From Arthrobacter sp. ATA002 (GTDB taxonomy: Bacteria; Actinomycetota; Actinomycetes; Actinomycetales; Micrococcaceae): a stretch of 64,000 nucleotides of DNA. Made by a program: the position numbers and the translations under genes. Under the pieces are notes generated by a model. The model saw only the letters and a program-made list of their open reading frames with translations. It was not told where the DNA came from and did no database searches. Location: assembly GCF_026898095.1 (NCBI RefSeq), contig NZ_CP114015.1:3224001-3288000 (forward strand), given 5' to 3'. Below, one piece after another: positions 15,541 to 24,257 of the stretch. Position 1 is the first letter of the stretch. Each line of letters begins with the position of its first letter.

Positions 15541-17427
15541 ATGCGTTCCGCCACCGTTTCCGCCGCTTCGGACCCGTCCCGTCAGCAGGCGCCATCATCC
15601 ATCTTTCCGCCCGTACCCTCCCCCATCGACGCGTATCTGCAAAAAATCCACTCCGAAATTGCGGAGTTGAAGGACGGCAAGCCGTACAGCAACATTCCGG
15701 CCATGGCCAACGTGGATCCCAACAACTTTGGCATCGCGCTGGCAACGGCCGACGGATTCGTCTACGAGATCGGTGACACGCGCGAGGAATTCAGCATCCA
15801 GTCCATCTCCAAACCCTTCACCTACGGCCTGGCCCTGGCGGACAGGGGCATGGAGGCCGTGGATGCGAAGGTGGACGTGGAGCCTTCCGGGGACTCCTTT
15901 AACGAGATATCCCTGGCCGAAGGCACCGGCCGCCCGGCCAACGCCATGATCAATGCCGGCGCCCTCACCGCAACCTCCCTGGTCCGCGGCTCCGGCGGCA
16001 TCACCCGCTTCAACCGGATCCTGAACACATACTCCGCCTTCGCCGGCCGCCAGCTGTCAGTCAGTGAACGCACCTACCGGTCCGAACTGAAGTCCGGCCA
16101 CCGCAACCATGCCCTGGCCTACCTGCTGCGGTCCTTCGACATCATTGAGTCTGATCCCGCACCGGTCATCAAGGACTACTTCCGCCAGTGCTCGGTCATG
16201 GTCAACACCCTGGATCTGGCCATGATGGCAGCCACCCTCGCCAACAGCGGCCGCAACCCGCTCTCCGGAGACCAGGTGCTGGAGATTGCACCCGTCGAGC
16301 GGGTCCTGTCGGTCATGGCCACCTGCGGGATGTACGACGACGCCGGTGCCTGGCTCTCCAGCGTCGGCATGCCGGCCAAGTCCGGCGTCGGCGGCGGCAC
16401 CATTGCCGTCCTGCCCGGGCAGGTTGGCCTCGCCGTCTATTCGCCCCCTCTGGACGCGCACGGCTCAAGCGTCCGCGGGGTGGCCACCAGCCAGCGGATC
16501 TCCCATGACATGCAGCTGCATTTCGTCCGGGCGGCGCGGACCGGCCGCTCCGCCATCCGCAACGTCTTTGACATCACGGCCGCCCCGTCGGGTGTGCGGC
16601 GCACCGACGAAGCCAGCGAGGTGCTGCGCAGCCACGGCCACCGCGCCCGGGTCCTGGAGCTCAACGGAGACCTGCTCTTCGCCGGTGCCGAATCCGTGGT
16701 GCGGGCAGTCTCCGGCCTGGAGGACGACGTCGAACTCGTGGTCCTGGACCTGCGCAGCGTCGATGAGGTTTCCGGGGTGGCGCTTCGCCTGTTCGCTGAG
16801 TCGGCCGCGATGCTGGCCGGGACCGGCCGCGGTCTGGTGCTCGTGGACGGCGAGGGAACCGTCGCCGAAGACCTCTCCGGGAGGGGGCTGGAGGTTCCCA
16901 CGTTCGTGACCCGCAACGCCGCCGTCGAATACTGCGAGAGCCGGCTCATCGACTCTTACGGAACCGAACTCATCATGCCGGACGTGATGGAACCCGTGGA
17001 TTCTCCGGCGCTGCGGCAGCTCGCTCCCGAGGATGCCGCGGCAGTCCAGGAGCGCATGCTGGAACGGGACTACGACGACGGCGATGTCATCCGCCGGGTC
17101 GGGCAGCGGTTTGGCGGGGTCTTCTTCATTGTCTCCGGCACCGTCACCACCTCCATGCCGGCACCGGATGGTTCCCGGATCAAGCTCACCACCCTGGGGC
17201 CGGGCATGACCTTCGGGGAAATGGCACTGGCCGAGGACCGGCGCCAGGAAACCACGGTGAAGGCGGGCGGCCGGTTACGGCTGAAGGTCCTGACCGCCGA
17301 CACCATGGAGTCCCTCGAGGAGGAAAACCCCCGGCTGGCGGTGGAGCTATGGAAAGCCCTCACCCGCGATGCCTACACCCGGGTGGAGCAGTACCTGCGG
17401 GAGAGCGCGCTGCGCGCCCGGGATTGA
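15541..17427 (+). CDS. glsA: Glutaminase fused to STAS and cyclic-nucleotide-binding domains
   Basis: 628 residues in three parts. Residues 1 to about 330 are a serine-dependent glutaminase (glutamine to glutamate plus ammonia), with the beta-lactamase-like S88-I-S-K91 motif, ANAMINAGAL and GVGGGTIAVLPGQ. Residues about 366-474 are a STAS domain (VLDLRSVDEVSG). Residues about 496-605 form a cNMP-binding fold with the phosphate cassette FGEMALAEDRRQETTV. This long form occurs in some actinobacteria and suggests regulation by a nucleotide or partner protein. ATG 15541 has only a weak ribosome site. It is monocistronic, between the two csp genes. Confidence 0.92.
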   Translation: MRSATVSAASDPSRQQAPSSIFPPVPSPIDAYLQKIHSEIAELKDGKPYSNIPAMANVDPNNFGIALATADGFVYEIGDTREEFSIQSISKPFTYGLALADRGMEAVDAKVDVEPSGDSFNEISLAEGTGRPANAMINAGALTATSLVRGSGGITRFNRILNTYSAFAGRQLSVSERTYRSELKSGHRNHALAYLLRSFDIIESDPAPVIKDYFRQCSVMVNTLDLAMMAATLANSGRNPLSGDQVLEIAPVERVLSVMATCGMYDDAGAWLSSVGMPAKSGVGGGTIAVLPGQVGLAVYSPPLDAHGSSVRGVATSQRISHDMQLHFVRAARTGRSAIRNVFDITAAPSGVRRTDEASEVLRSHGHRARVLELNGDLLFAGAESVVRAVSGLEDDVELVVLDLRSVDEVSGVALRLFAESAAMLAGTGRGLVLVDGEGTVAEDLSGRGLEVPTFVTRNAAVEYCESRLIDSYGTELIMPDVMEPVDSPALRQLAPEDAAAVQERMLERDYDDGDVIRRVGQRFGGVFFIVSGTVTTSMPAPDGSRIKLTTLGPGMTFGEMALAEDRRQETTVKAGGRLRLKVLTADTMESLEEENPRLAVELWKALTRDAYTRVEQYLRESALRARD

Positions 17428-17530
17428 CGCACCCCGGCCCGGGTTTCGCAGACTCCCGGGCCGGGGCGGCGGCCGCTTCCGCAGTGGCAGGGAAGAATCC
17501 CGCGGGCCGGGCCCGGTGTTCGAGTTAGAC

Positions 17531-17565
17531 ACAAAAGCAGGACGGGAAACCCGTCCTGCTTTTGT
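17531..17565. terminator. Bidirectional terminator between glsA and cold-shock gene 2
   Basis: Sixteen-base perfect arms (ACAAAAGCAGGACGGG, 17531-17546, with its complement at 17550-17565) around a three-base loop. A-tract and U-tract on opposite sides make it work in both directions for the convergent genes. Confidence 0.88.
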
Positions 17566-17604
17566 AAGGCAGATCAGTACAAGTACTGAACCAAAGTCTC
17601 TAAA

Positions 17605-17808
17605 TTAGAGCGCCTGGATGTTCGTAGCCTGGGGACCCTTGGGGCCCTGCTCGGTATCAAAGCTAACCTTCTGGTTCTCGTCCAGGGACTTGTAACCATT
17701 GGAGTTGATAGCGGAGTAGTGAGCGAACACGTCGGCGCTGCCGTCATCGGGCTCGATGAAGCCGAAGCCCTTTTCGGAGTTGAACCATTTCACGGTACCT
17801 GTAGCCAT
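17605..17808 (-). CDS. cspA: Cold-shock protein CspA family, copy 2
   Basis: 67 residues with the same RNP1 (KGFGFIEP) and RNP2 (VFAHYSAI) motifs as copy 1, differing at four residues. It is a nucleic-acid chaperone of the cold-shock domain family. It lies on the same strand as copy 1, with the glutaminase gene between them in the opposite direction. Terminator core and leader hairpins are also conserved, so the duplicated unit includes the control elements. Confidence 0.95.
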   Translation of the reverse strand: MATGTVKWFNSEKGFGFIEPDDGSADVFAHYSAINSNGYKSLDENQKVSFDTEQGPKGPQATNIQAL

Positions 17809-17922
17809 TTTAATATTCCTTCTGGATTGAAGCAGATCCCGACTTTCGGGTAGCTTCAGTCGCGGTGTTCCTTACCGCTTTTACAGAAAAGCGGCTAGCC
17901 CGTTTGGGGTTTCGCCGCTTGA
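17809..17922 (-). promoter_or_regulatory. Structured 5' leader of cold-shock gene 2
   Basis: As in copy 1, a distal terminator-like hairpin pairs AAGCGGC with GCCGCTT (17922 down to 17891) and is followed by TTTT. A proximal hairpin pairs GAAGC with GCTTC and CCCGA with TCGGG (17857 down to 17829) just before AGAAGG. Compared with copy 1, one A-U pair is replaced by G-C, preserving pairing. Confidence 0.65.
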
Positions 17923-18019
17923 AATACAAAATGCGCAACAACCAACAACTGAGTAAGACTCTACACCACTTTCGCTGCGGCGGTTAATCGGCCTCCCTGA
18001 ACACCTGAACATCCCTGAC

Positions 18020-18061
18020 TGCCGGTGATCGGGCCTCCCCGCTGCGGCCCGATCACCGGCA
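18020..18061 (-). terminator. Hairpin terminator downstream of the DUF421 gene
   Basis: TGCCGGTGATCGGGCC (18020-18035) and its exact complement (18046-18061) surround a ten-base loop, nine bases after the stop of the minus-strand DUF421 gene. There is no U-run; the stem is very stable. Confidence 0.7.
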
Positions 18062-18070
18062 GCGGGGCCC

Positions 18071-18631
18071 CTATCGGGGCATCAGCAGATGGGCGGGAAT
18101 TGCAGACTGGTCCGTGATCCGCCGCAGCAGCATCGGGTCGATAAGTTCCCCGCGGCGCAGAACGCTGACATCGCCCGTCGGTTCCAGAATGACCAGGGCC
18201 ACCTCGGAGAAGTTCCTGATGCCGGCCTGGCGCAGCTTGAAGTACACCTCATCCTCTTCAATGCGGGCGGCCTTCAACCCGCCCTGCACAAGGTCCTCGC
18301 CCGCCATCAGAAGAATCGGTCTACTCGAGAGGTAAGCGCCGCGCCTGGTCCGCCGCAGCACGGCCTCCAGCCGGAACAGGGCAAACATGGTCGCCAGACC
18401 AATGATCCCGGCGGCCAGCGTGGGGGTGTTCCCCAGCACAACGCGCCCCAGCACCGAGCCGAAGGCGATCACTATGGCTTTGTCCATCGTGGACCAGCTC
18501 GCCAGCGCGCGCTGTCCGGCTGTCCGGATAAGGACAAAGAAGGCTGCATAAATGCCGATGGCGGACAGGACAACCGCGAGCGCTTCCAGCGGCGTAATTC
18601 CGAGATTCTGCCACACTGTCATTCTCCTCAC
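18071..18631 (-). CDS. DUF421/YetF-like membrane protein
   Basis: 186 residues. Three membrane helices in the first half (LEALAVVLSAIGIYAAFFVLIR, AIVIAFGSVLGRVVLG, AAGIIGLATMFALF) precede a cytoplasmic domain with the DUF421 pattern RPILLMAGEDL, LRQAGIRNFSEVALVILEPTG and VLRRG. The family resembles Bacillus YetF and is of unknown function. The frame opens at GTG 18631; ATG 18622 gives a product three residues shorter, but its AGGAGA is too close to be a good ribosome site, so the start is uncertain. Confidence 0.82.
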   Translation of the reverse strand: MRRMTVWQNLGITPLEALAVVLSAIGIYAAFFVLIRTAGQRALASWSTMDKAIVIAFGSVLGRVVLGNTPTLAAGIIGLATMFALFRLEAVLRRTRRGAYLSSRPILLMAGEDLVQGGLKAARIEEDEVYFKLRQAGIRNFSEVALVILEPTGDVSVLRRGELIDPMLLRRITDQSAIPAHLLMPR

Positions 18632-18886
18632 GTTGAAAGGACGGAACCGTGTTCCGGTTCCGGACAGTCAGCGGCGACGGAGAGCGTCTGGCCTGGTTTG
18701 TGCATGCTGCAGCCGGCGCCTGCAGCCGCGTGCCCGCTAGAAAAATGCTAGCCGTGCGGACCCGCGCCGTGACAGGCCGCGGACCGGGCGGAGCCGGCTC
18801 AAAGCCGAGACGGCCGGCTGGCGGGGAGGGCTCCGGCGGCGGCCGCCGCCTGCGCCTCCCCTGCAGCCTGGCCGGGCGCCGCATTG

Positions 18887-20449
18887 TTAGCCGGCCGCCG
18901 CTCCGCCGGCCATGGACTGGACAGCGCGGTAGGCAAAGACCATGGCCGAGCCCAGCGGAATCCCCGGTCCCGGATAGAAACGGCCGGAGAAGGATGCGCT
19001 GGTATTGCCGACTGCGTAGAGCCCCGGAATCGGGTCACCGCCGTCGGTGAGGACACGGGCGTCCGGATCCGTGCGCAATCCGCCCTTGGTGCCCAGATCG
19101 CTGAGCACCATGCGGGCAGCAAAATACGGCGGCTGCGCCACCGGCACCAGGGCGGGATTGGGGCCGTGCGAGGGGTCTGTGAAGAAGAGGTCGTAGGGGT
19201 CCTCGCCGCGGTGGAAATCCTCGTCCACTCCGCTCTCGGCAAACCCGTTGAACCGGGCGACGGTGTCGGTCAGGGCAGCCGGGGGCAGACCCGTCAGTTC
19301 CGCCAGTTCCCCTACGGTCTCCGCCTGGAGCCACGTTCCCGCCGACAGATGCTCCGCGGGGGAAGTGTTGTCCGGGCGCATGATGGCCGGCAGCTCCTCC
19401 GAAGCGCGAATCGAAGATAAACCAGGAGGGAATCCGGTCAGCAGCAGCCGCCGCCATGACCCGTCCCATCTGGTCGTAGGGAAGGGACTCATTCGCAAAG
19501 CGCTTTCCGTTTCCGTCCACCATGAGCCCGCCACGGAAGCCGAGGGTGAAGGCGCAGTCTCCGGCAGGCTGCGCGGCCCCGGGCACCACCAGGCCTGGTC
19601 CATAAGTTCAACGGCGCCCCCTGCCTCCCGGGCGGCGCGGATAGCGACGCCGTTGTTGGCGGCCGCCGGAGCCATGGTCCAGTCCGCCGAGCCGGGCGTG
19701 CCGTTATCGGCGCGCATCTGCGGATTCGCCTCGAATCCACCCGCCCCCAGAAGCACACCCGCACGGGCACGCACCCGGCCCGGACCGCCGGAGCCTTCCA
19801 CCGTCAGGCCCACTGCTTTGCCGTCCTCAATGACAAGGCCGGTCATCGCCGTGCCCGTAAGCACCGTCCCGTTTCCCGTATTGGTCAGGGCCAGCAGCAG
19901 GCGTCCGATCAGTGCCTGCCCCGCGGTGAGCGGACCGTCCGGATGTGACTTTCCCAGCCGGTCCCGTTCGATCCGGGGCCGCACCAGCGCGGCCAGCTCG
20001 CCGATCTCTTCACGCGGCAGGTCCACAGGCATGATGGACCGTCCCACTTCCATCCGTCCCGGGCCCGGGAAGTAATCAGGAAACGCCGTCCATCGGAACT
20101 CGATGGCCGGATCGTGCTCCAGTGCCTTGACGAGCTCGGGTGCCGTAGCCAGGAACGCTTCCCGGCGCTCCGCCTGGTCCCCGCCGAGCAGCGATACCAG
20201 AAACGTGTTGGCCGCTTCCCGGGAATCCTGCACGCCGGCACGTTCCTGCACCTGGGTCCCCGGCAGCCAGCAGGAGGCCCCTGCATAGGAAGAGGCCCCG
20301 CCCAGGAGGTCCGTCTTTTCAAGCACCAGGGTTTTCAAACCGCGGGACGCAGCGCTGAAGGCCCCCGCCATTGCTCCGGCACCGGACCCAACCACGACGA
20401 CGTCGTACTCGCTGTCCCATTCCTGCCCAATGTTTTGCCCGTTTGCCAT
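18887..20449 (-). CDS. kstD: 3-ketosteroid Delta1-dehydrogenase-like flavoprotein (two compensating frameshifts)
   Basis: 520 residues. The FAD motif VVVGSGAGAMAGAFSAASRG lies at about 18-37. Near the C-terminus are RTDPDARV, GLYAVGNTSAS and YPGPG, matching KstD (the Tyr-Gly pair binds the steroid A ring). Between about 19587 and 19400 the open frame gives unrelated residues, while the neighbouring frame gives the expected sequence: FRGGLMVDGNGKRFANESLPY, then PSWFIFDSRF. One base is therefore missing near 19586 and the frame is restored near 19395-19401. The enzyme introduces the 1,2-double bond into 3-ketosteroids. It is divergent from kshA across an operator candidate. Confidence 0.85.
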   Translation of the reverse strand: MANGQNIGQEWDSEYDVVVVGSGAGAMAGAFSAASRGLKTLVLEKTDLLGGASSYAGASCWLPGTQVQERAGVQDSREAANTFLVSLLGGDQAERREAFLATAPELVKALEHDPAIEFRWTAFPDYFPGPGRMEVGRSIMPVDLPREEIGELAALVRPRIERDRLGKSHPDGPLTAGQALIGRLLLALTNTGNGTVLTGTAMTGLVIEDGKAVGLTVEGSGGPGRVRARAGVLLGAGGFEANPQMRADNGTPGSADWTMAPAAANNGVAIRAAREAGGAVELMDQAWWCPGPRSLPETAPSPSASVAGSWWTETESALRMSPFPTTRWDGSWRRLLLTGFPPGLSSIRASEELPAIMRPDNTSPAEHLSAGTWLQAETVGELAELTGLPPAALTDTVARFNGFAESGVDEDFHRGEDPYDLFFTDPSHGPNPALVPVAQPPYFAARMVLSDLGTKGGLRTDPDARVLTDGGDPIPGLYAVGNTSASFSGRFYPGPGIPLGSAMVFAYRAVQSMAGGAAAG

Positions 20450-20555
20450 GGTTTCCCTTTTCGTCGTCGCCGGTGGAACGCAGGCCCGGCTGCGGTGTTC
20501 CGCCGGATGGCCCGCCCCTTAGATTGTCAGGCGGAAAATCCGGTGGTCCGGGCTG

Positions 20556-20570
20556 TCCCACACATCGGGA
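20556..20570. promoter_or_regulatory. Steroid-cluster operator candidate, kstD/kshA spacer
   Basis: TCCC-ACACATC-GGGA has the arm spacing of the TCCCG-N5-CGGGA sites at 24211, 24258, 28184 and 35735, with one mismatch in the fifth position. It lies in the divergent promoter region of kstD (minus) and kshA (plus). Confidence 0.55.
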
Positions 20571-20655
20571 CTGGCCCAGCCGGCGGTGTCACATGTGCCT
20601 AGCCTCAAGGTTCGAGACGTTCGCACACGGGTGTATTTGAAGGGAACGGTTCCAG

Positions 20656-21813
20656 ATGAGCATTGTTGAGTCAGACCAGGACGAGATCAGGCAAATTGAA
20701 TCAGGTGAGGTACCCACGCGCTACGCGCGTGGATGGCACTGTCTTGGCCTGTCGGATAAGTACAAGGACGGCAAGCCGCACACTGTCAATGCCTTTGGCC
20801 AGAAGCTGGTGATTTTCACCGGAAGCGACGGCAAGATCAATGTGCTGGACGCCTATTGCCGCCATCTGGGCGGTGACCTTTCCAAGGGCACCGTCAAGGG
20901 CAACGAAATTGCCTGCCCGTTCCACGACTGGCGCTGGGGCGGCGACGGACGCTGCAAGTCCGTTCCGTACAGCCGGCGGGTACCCATGCGCGCCCGCACG
21001 AGTACGTGGCAGACCATGGACCAGGACGGCCTCCTGTTCGTCTGGAATGATCCGGAAGGCAACCCGCCGCCGGAAGACGTCGCGATTCCCCGCATTGAGG
21101 GCGCCGAGGACGAGGGCTGGACCAAGTGGGTCTGGAACGAGATTGTGGTCAACACCAGCACCCGCGAAGTCATCGACAACGTCGTCGATATGGCCCACTT
21201 CTTCTATATCCACAACAACTTCCCCACCTACTTTAAGAACGTCTTCGAGGGGCATGTCGCCACCCAGTACTTCGACGGCATCGGCCGTGAGGACGTCACC
21301 CCGGCCAATCCGGATCCCCGCGCTCCGAAGATGCAGAAGACCAGTTCGGTGGCTTCCTACTACGGTCCGTCCTTCATGATCGACGATCTGGTTTACACGT
21401 ACGAGACCTTCGAGATGAAGACGGTCCTCATCAATGGGCATTACCCCATCGATGAGAACTCCTTTGTCCTGATGTCGGGGATCATCGTGGAAAAGAAGCC
21501 GGAGCTGCCGGGGGATCCGGACCAAATTGCCACCACCCAGGCACAGTACATCCTCCGGGGCTTCAACCAGGATGTGGAGATCTGGCAGAACAAGGCCCGG
21601 ATCGACAACCCGCTGCTGTGCGAAGAGGACGGCGCCGTCTACCAGCTGCGCCGGTGGTACGAGCAGTTCTTCGTGGACGTGGCCGACGTCAAGCCGGAGA
21701 TGACCGACCGCTTTGAGCATGAGCTGGACACGAGCCGGCCGGTGGAGAGCTGGCAAAAGGAAGTGTCGAACAATCTGGCCCTGCGCAAGGCTGCCGAGGG
21801 GCAGTTGATCTAA
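20656..21813 (+). CDS. kshA: 3-ketosteroid 9alpha-hydroxylase, oxygenase component
   Basis: 385 residues of a Rieske non-heme iron oxygenase. The Rieske ligands are C68, H70, C87 and H90 (YCRHLGG and CPFHDW). Mononuclear iron ligands are H181 and H186 in DNVVDMAHFFYIHNN, plus an Asp near 306 (FNQDVEIW); N175 is also conserved. These positions match KshA almost exactly. With the reductase KshB it hydroxylates C9 of androstadienedione-type steroids, which opens ring B. The start is ATG 20656. A small cysteine-rich gene overlaps its stop by one base. Confidence 0.95.
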   Translation: MSIVESDQDEIRQIESGEVPTRYARGWHCLGLSDKYKDGKPHTVNAFGQKLVIFTGSDGKINVLDAYCRHLGGDLSKGTVKGNEIACPFHDWRWGGDGRCKSVPYSRRVPMRARTSTWQTMDQDGLLFVWNDPEGNPPPEDVAIPRIEGAEDEGWTKWVWNEIVVNTSTREVIDNVVDMAHFFYIHNNFPTYFKNVFEGHVATQYFDGIGREDVTPANPDPRAPKMQKTSSVASYYGPSFMIDDLVYTYETFEMKTVLINGHYPIDENSFVLMSGIIVEKKPELPGDPDQIATTQAQYILRGFNQDVEIWQNKARIDNPLLCEEDGAVYQLRRWYEQFFVDVADVKPEMTDRFEHELDTSRPVESWQKEVSNNLALRKAAEGQLI

Positions 21814-22094
21814 TGACAGCGCGCAGCGATCTCCGCATGCTGGACAATCCGATGCAGCCGCTGGACTGCAGCGCCTGCGCTGCCTCCGTGCTGGTGCGCA
21901 AGTCGAATTGGCAGCAGACCAGCATCCAATGGAATGAAACCGCGCAGAAGGCTTGCCGGGAGCGTCCGCTCGCCTGCCGGGGAGACAGCCCGACGGAACA
22001 GTTCGCCGGCTGCGAGACCTTGGGGGCGACCATCCGCAATGCCTCCCTGGAGGGCAGGATTGACGTGATTTTCAAGGACGTGCCGGAGAAGTAA
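21813..22094 (+). CDS. Small cysteine-rich protein coupled to kshA
   Basis: 93 residues; the ATG shares a base with the kshA TAA, so translation is coupled. It contains five cysteines (C19, C22, C48, C55, C67), the first two as CSAC, and ends VIFKDVPEK. The spacing does not match a known ferredoxin or rubredoxin that I recognise. No signal peptide or membrane segment is seen. Its position suggests a metal-binding accessory to the Rieske oxygenase, which is an inference. The strong terminator follows 22 bases downstream. Confidence 0.65.
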   Translation: MTARSDLRMLDNPMQPLDCSACAASVLVRKSNWQQTSIQWNETAQKACRERPLACRGDSPTEQFAGCETLGATIRNASLEGRIDVIFKDVPEK

Positions 22095-22115
22095 CCCGGG
22101 ATGCACGAAAACACG

Positions 22116-22160
22116 AAAGCGGAAGGGGCCGGTTCCCAGTGAACCGGCCCCTTCCGCTTT
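22116..22160. terminator. Strong bidirectional terminator between the kshA and kshB transcripts
   Basis: Perfect 20-base arms (22116-22135 and 22141-22160) around a five-base loop, starting AAAGCGG and ending CCGCTTT. It separates the convergent kshA unit and kshB. Confidence 0.9.
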
Positions 22161-22190
22161 GCTGTGCCCTGCTCCGTTACCGTTACCTGG

Positions 22191-23237
22191 TTACTCGTCG
22201 TAGGTAATCCTGACCTTCTCGCTGACGGCCACCGCCTGGCAGGCCAGAATGTAGCCCTCACCGAGGTCCGCCGCGTCCAGGACTTCGTTCTTTTCCATCC
22301 GGATCTCGCCCTCCACAATGCGGCAGGTGCACGCACTGCAGGCCCCTTCCCGGCAGGAGTACGGAGCATCCATTCCGGAGTTCAGCAGGACATCGAGCAA
22401 CCGGCTGCCGCCCGGCCAGGACAGGGACCGGGTCTCGCCGTCCAATCGGACCTCCACTTCGGTGCTCTCCCCCTCGACGTCGTGAACAATTGCTGCCGAC
22501 GGCGCAAAGGGATCGGTGCCCAGGGAGGTGAACCGCTCAATGTGCACCTGTTCCTTCGGCATGCCCAGGGCCTCCAGGGCCTGGGCAACGCAGTCCATGA
22601 ACGGCCCGGGGCCGCAGATGAAGACGTCACGGTCTGTGTAGGGTGCCGCCAGGGCACCGATGGAGGGCTGGTCCGGCAGCCCCTGGACGGTTCCAAGCCA
22701 ATGGATGACCGTGAGCCGGCCGGGATGCTGCTGGGACAGGGCGATGAGTTCGTCCCGGAAGATAATGGAGGACTCGTCCTGGTTGGCATAAACCAGCGTC
22801 ACCAGTCCGGTTCCGGCCACCAGCGCCGATTTCAGGATGGACATGACCGGTGTGACGCCGCTGCCTCCGGCGAACAGGAGGAAATCCCTGTCCAGCGAGC
22901 CCGGGGTGAAGGTTCCCGCCGGACGCAGGACGTCCAGGACGTTGCCTTCCACCACGTTGTCGCACAGCCAGTTTGAACCGTAGCCGTCCCTGGTGCGCTT
23001 GACCGTGACCTTAAGCTTTTCGTCCTGCTGCGGCGAGCTGCACAGCGAGTAGCAGCGTGCAGCGCCGCCGGGACGGTCGCTTGGAATCCGGATGGTGAGG
23101 AACTGCCCCGGCTTGTAGGTGAAGGTTGTGCCCGGCTCCCCCTCCGGTTCCAGAACGAGGGTATGGGCGTCCGGTGTTTCCCGGATGACCTCCACCACCC
23201 GCACCTGCAGGGGCGCCACGACTGACGAGGTGCTCAT
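22191..23237 (-). CDS. kshB: 3-ketosteroid 9alpha-hydroxylase, ferredoxin reductase component
   Basis: 348 residues. An FAD-binding barrel with RCYSLCSSP comes first, then an NAD domain with FAGGSGVTPVMSILK and FICGPGPFMD. A C-terminal plant-type [2Fe-2S] domain follows, with ligands C295, C300, C303 and C333 (CREGACSACTC and ILACQA). This is the class IA reductase architecture of KshB. It passes electrons from NADH to KshA. Its ATG overlaps the stop of hsaD (ATGA), and the two form one transcript divergent from hsaA. Confidence 0.94.
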   Translation of the reverse strand: MSTSSVVAPLQVRVVEVIRETPDAHTLVLEPEGEPGTTFTYKPGQFLTIRIPSDRPGGAARCYSLCSSPQQDEKLKVTVKRTRDGYGSNWLCDNVVEGNVLDVLRPAGTFTPGSLDRDFLLFAGGSGVTPVMSILKSALVAGTGLVTLVYANQDESSIIFRDELIALSQQHPGRLTVIHWLGTVQGLPDQPSIGALAAPYTDRDVFICGPGPFMDCVAQALEALGMPKEQVHIERFTSLGTDPFAPSAAIVHDVEGESTEVEVRLDGETRSLSWPGGSRLLDVLLNSGMDAPYSCREGACSACTCRIVEGEIRMEKNEVLDAADLGEGYILACQAVAVSEKVRITYDE

Positions 23238-24133
23238 GATGCCGCTTCTTCCCGGCGCAGGAAGGCCAGTACGGTGCTTTCGAAAGCAGCTTTCTGTTCG
23301 ATCATTGCCCAGTGCCCGCAGTTGGGGAACACATGCAGTTCCACGTCGGGAATGGTGCGCAGCGGCACCAGTACGCCGTCCAGCGGGGAAACCCGGTCAT
23401 CACGGCCCCAGGTGATCAGCGTTTTGGCCTTGAGCTTGTGCAGCTGCGCCCAGGCCGGCGCGGCCTCGGAAGTGGCCGCCGCCGCAGCTGCAGCCTTCAT
23501 GGCGGCCCTGCTGTACATCCTGCGGGCGCTGGCCAGCGTCGTCGGGTCGGTGGCCTGCTGCCAGCGTTCGTTGATCAGTTCCTCGGTGACCAGCCCCTGG
23601 TCATAGACCATGGACTCCAGCCACTGGACCAACCGCTCGCGGGTGGGATCTTCGGTGAAGGCAATCAGGAGATTGATCCCCTCGGCAGGTGAGGGGCTGA
23701 AGATATTCATGCCCATGCCGCCCAGCGTGACCAGCCGCCGCACCCGGTCCGGGTGAGCGATGGCGAACCGCGTGCCGATCATGCCGCCCATCGAGTTGCC
23801 GATGATGTCCACGCGGCCCAGGCCCAGTCCGTCCACCAGATCGATGACGGCCTGTCCCCCGGCCTGCATGGGATGCAGGTCCGAGGGGTCGCTGACGCCA
23901 AATCCCGGAAATTCCAGCACATAGCAGCGGAAGTGCCCGGCGAAGGCCGGAAGGATGCCCTTGAAGTTGCCCATGCCGGTCACCCCGGGGCCGGAGCCGT
24001 GCAGGAAGACCAGCGGCGGGCCCTCACCCGCTTCGTGGTAGCGCAGCACGCCGTTGGCGGTCTGCAGCTCGCGCAGCACTGTACGGCCGGTTCCGGCCGC
24101 ACTGCCCTCTTCATGTCGAAGGTCCGTGGTCAT
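23234..24133 (-). CDS. hsaD: 4,9-DSHA hydrolase (meta-cleavage product C-C hydrolase)
   Basis: 299 residues of the BphD/HsaD alpha/beta hydrolase family. It has the oxyanion motif LHGSGPGVTG (44-53), nucleophile S114 in GNSMGGM, an acid (about D246) in GRDDRVSPLDG and H274 in NCGHWAM. It hydrolyses the ring-opened product made by HsaC, splitting the steroid into the C/D-ring propionate and 2-hydroxyhexa-2,4-dienoate. It is the first gene of the hsaD-kshB unit. Confidence 0.94.
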   Translation of the reverse strand: MTTDLRHEEGSAAGTGRTVLRELQTANGVLRYHEAGEGPPLVFLHGSGPGVTGMGNFKGILPAFAGHFRCYVLEFPGFGVSDPSDLHPMQAGGQAVIDLVDGLGLGRVDIIGNSMGGMIGTRFAIAHPDRVRRLVTLGGMGMNIFSPSPAEGINLLIAFTEDPTRERLVQWLESMVYDQGLVTEELINERWQQATDPTTLASARRMYSRAAMKAAAAAAATSEAAPAWAQLHKLKAKTLITWGRDDRVSPLDGVLVPLRTIPDVELHVFPNCGHWAMIEQKAAFESTVLAFLRREEAAS

Positions 24134-24210
24134 TTCTCAGGCTCCTCGTGTACGAATCTCTTCGGTCTTCCTGAACCCTAAACAGTCCCCGCAAGGCGCA
24201 GCCACGCAGG

Positions 24211-24225
24211 TCCCGATCACCGGGA
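24211..24225. promoter_or_regulatory. Steroid-cluster operator candidate 1, hsaD/hsaA spacer
   Basis: TCCCG-ATCAC-CGGGA, perfect five-base arms. It is 78 bases from the hsaD start and its reverse complement differs at one base from the site at 24258. Confidence 0.7.
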
Positions 24226-24257
24226 TGGACCCGCGGTGGCCGCGGACCCGCAGCCAA

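Noticed and set aside
19395..19591. Programmed frameshifting in the KstD gene
   Set aside because: The window has similar breaks in many unrelated genes, nearly all at homopolymers, so a shared technical cause is simpler than programmed recoding.
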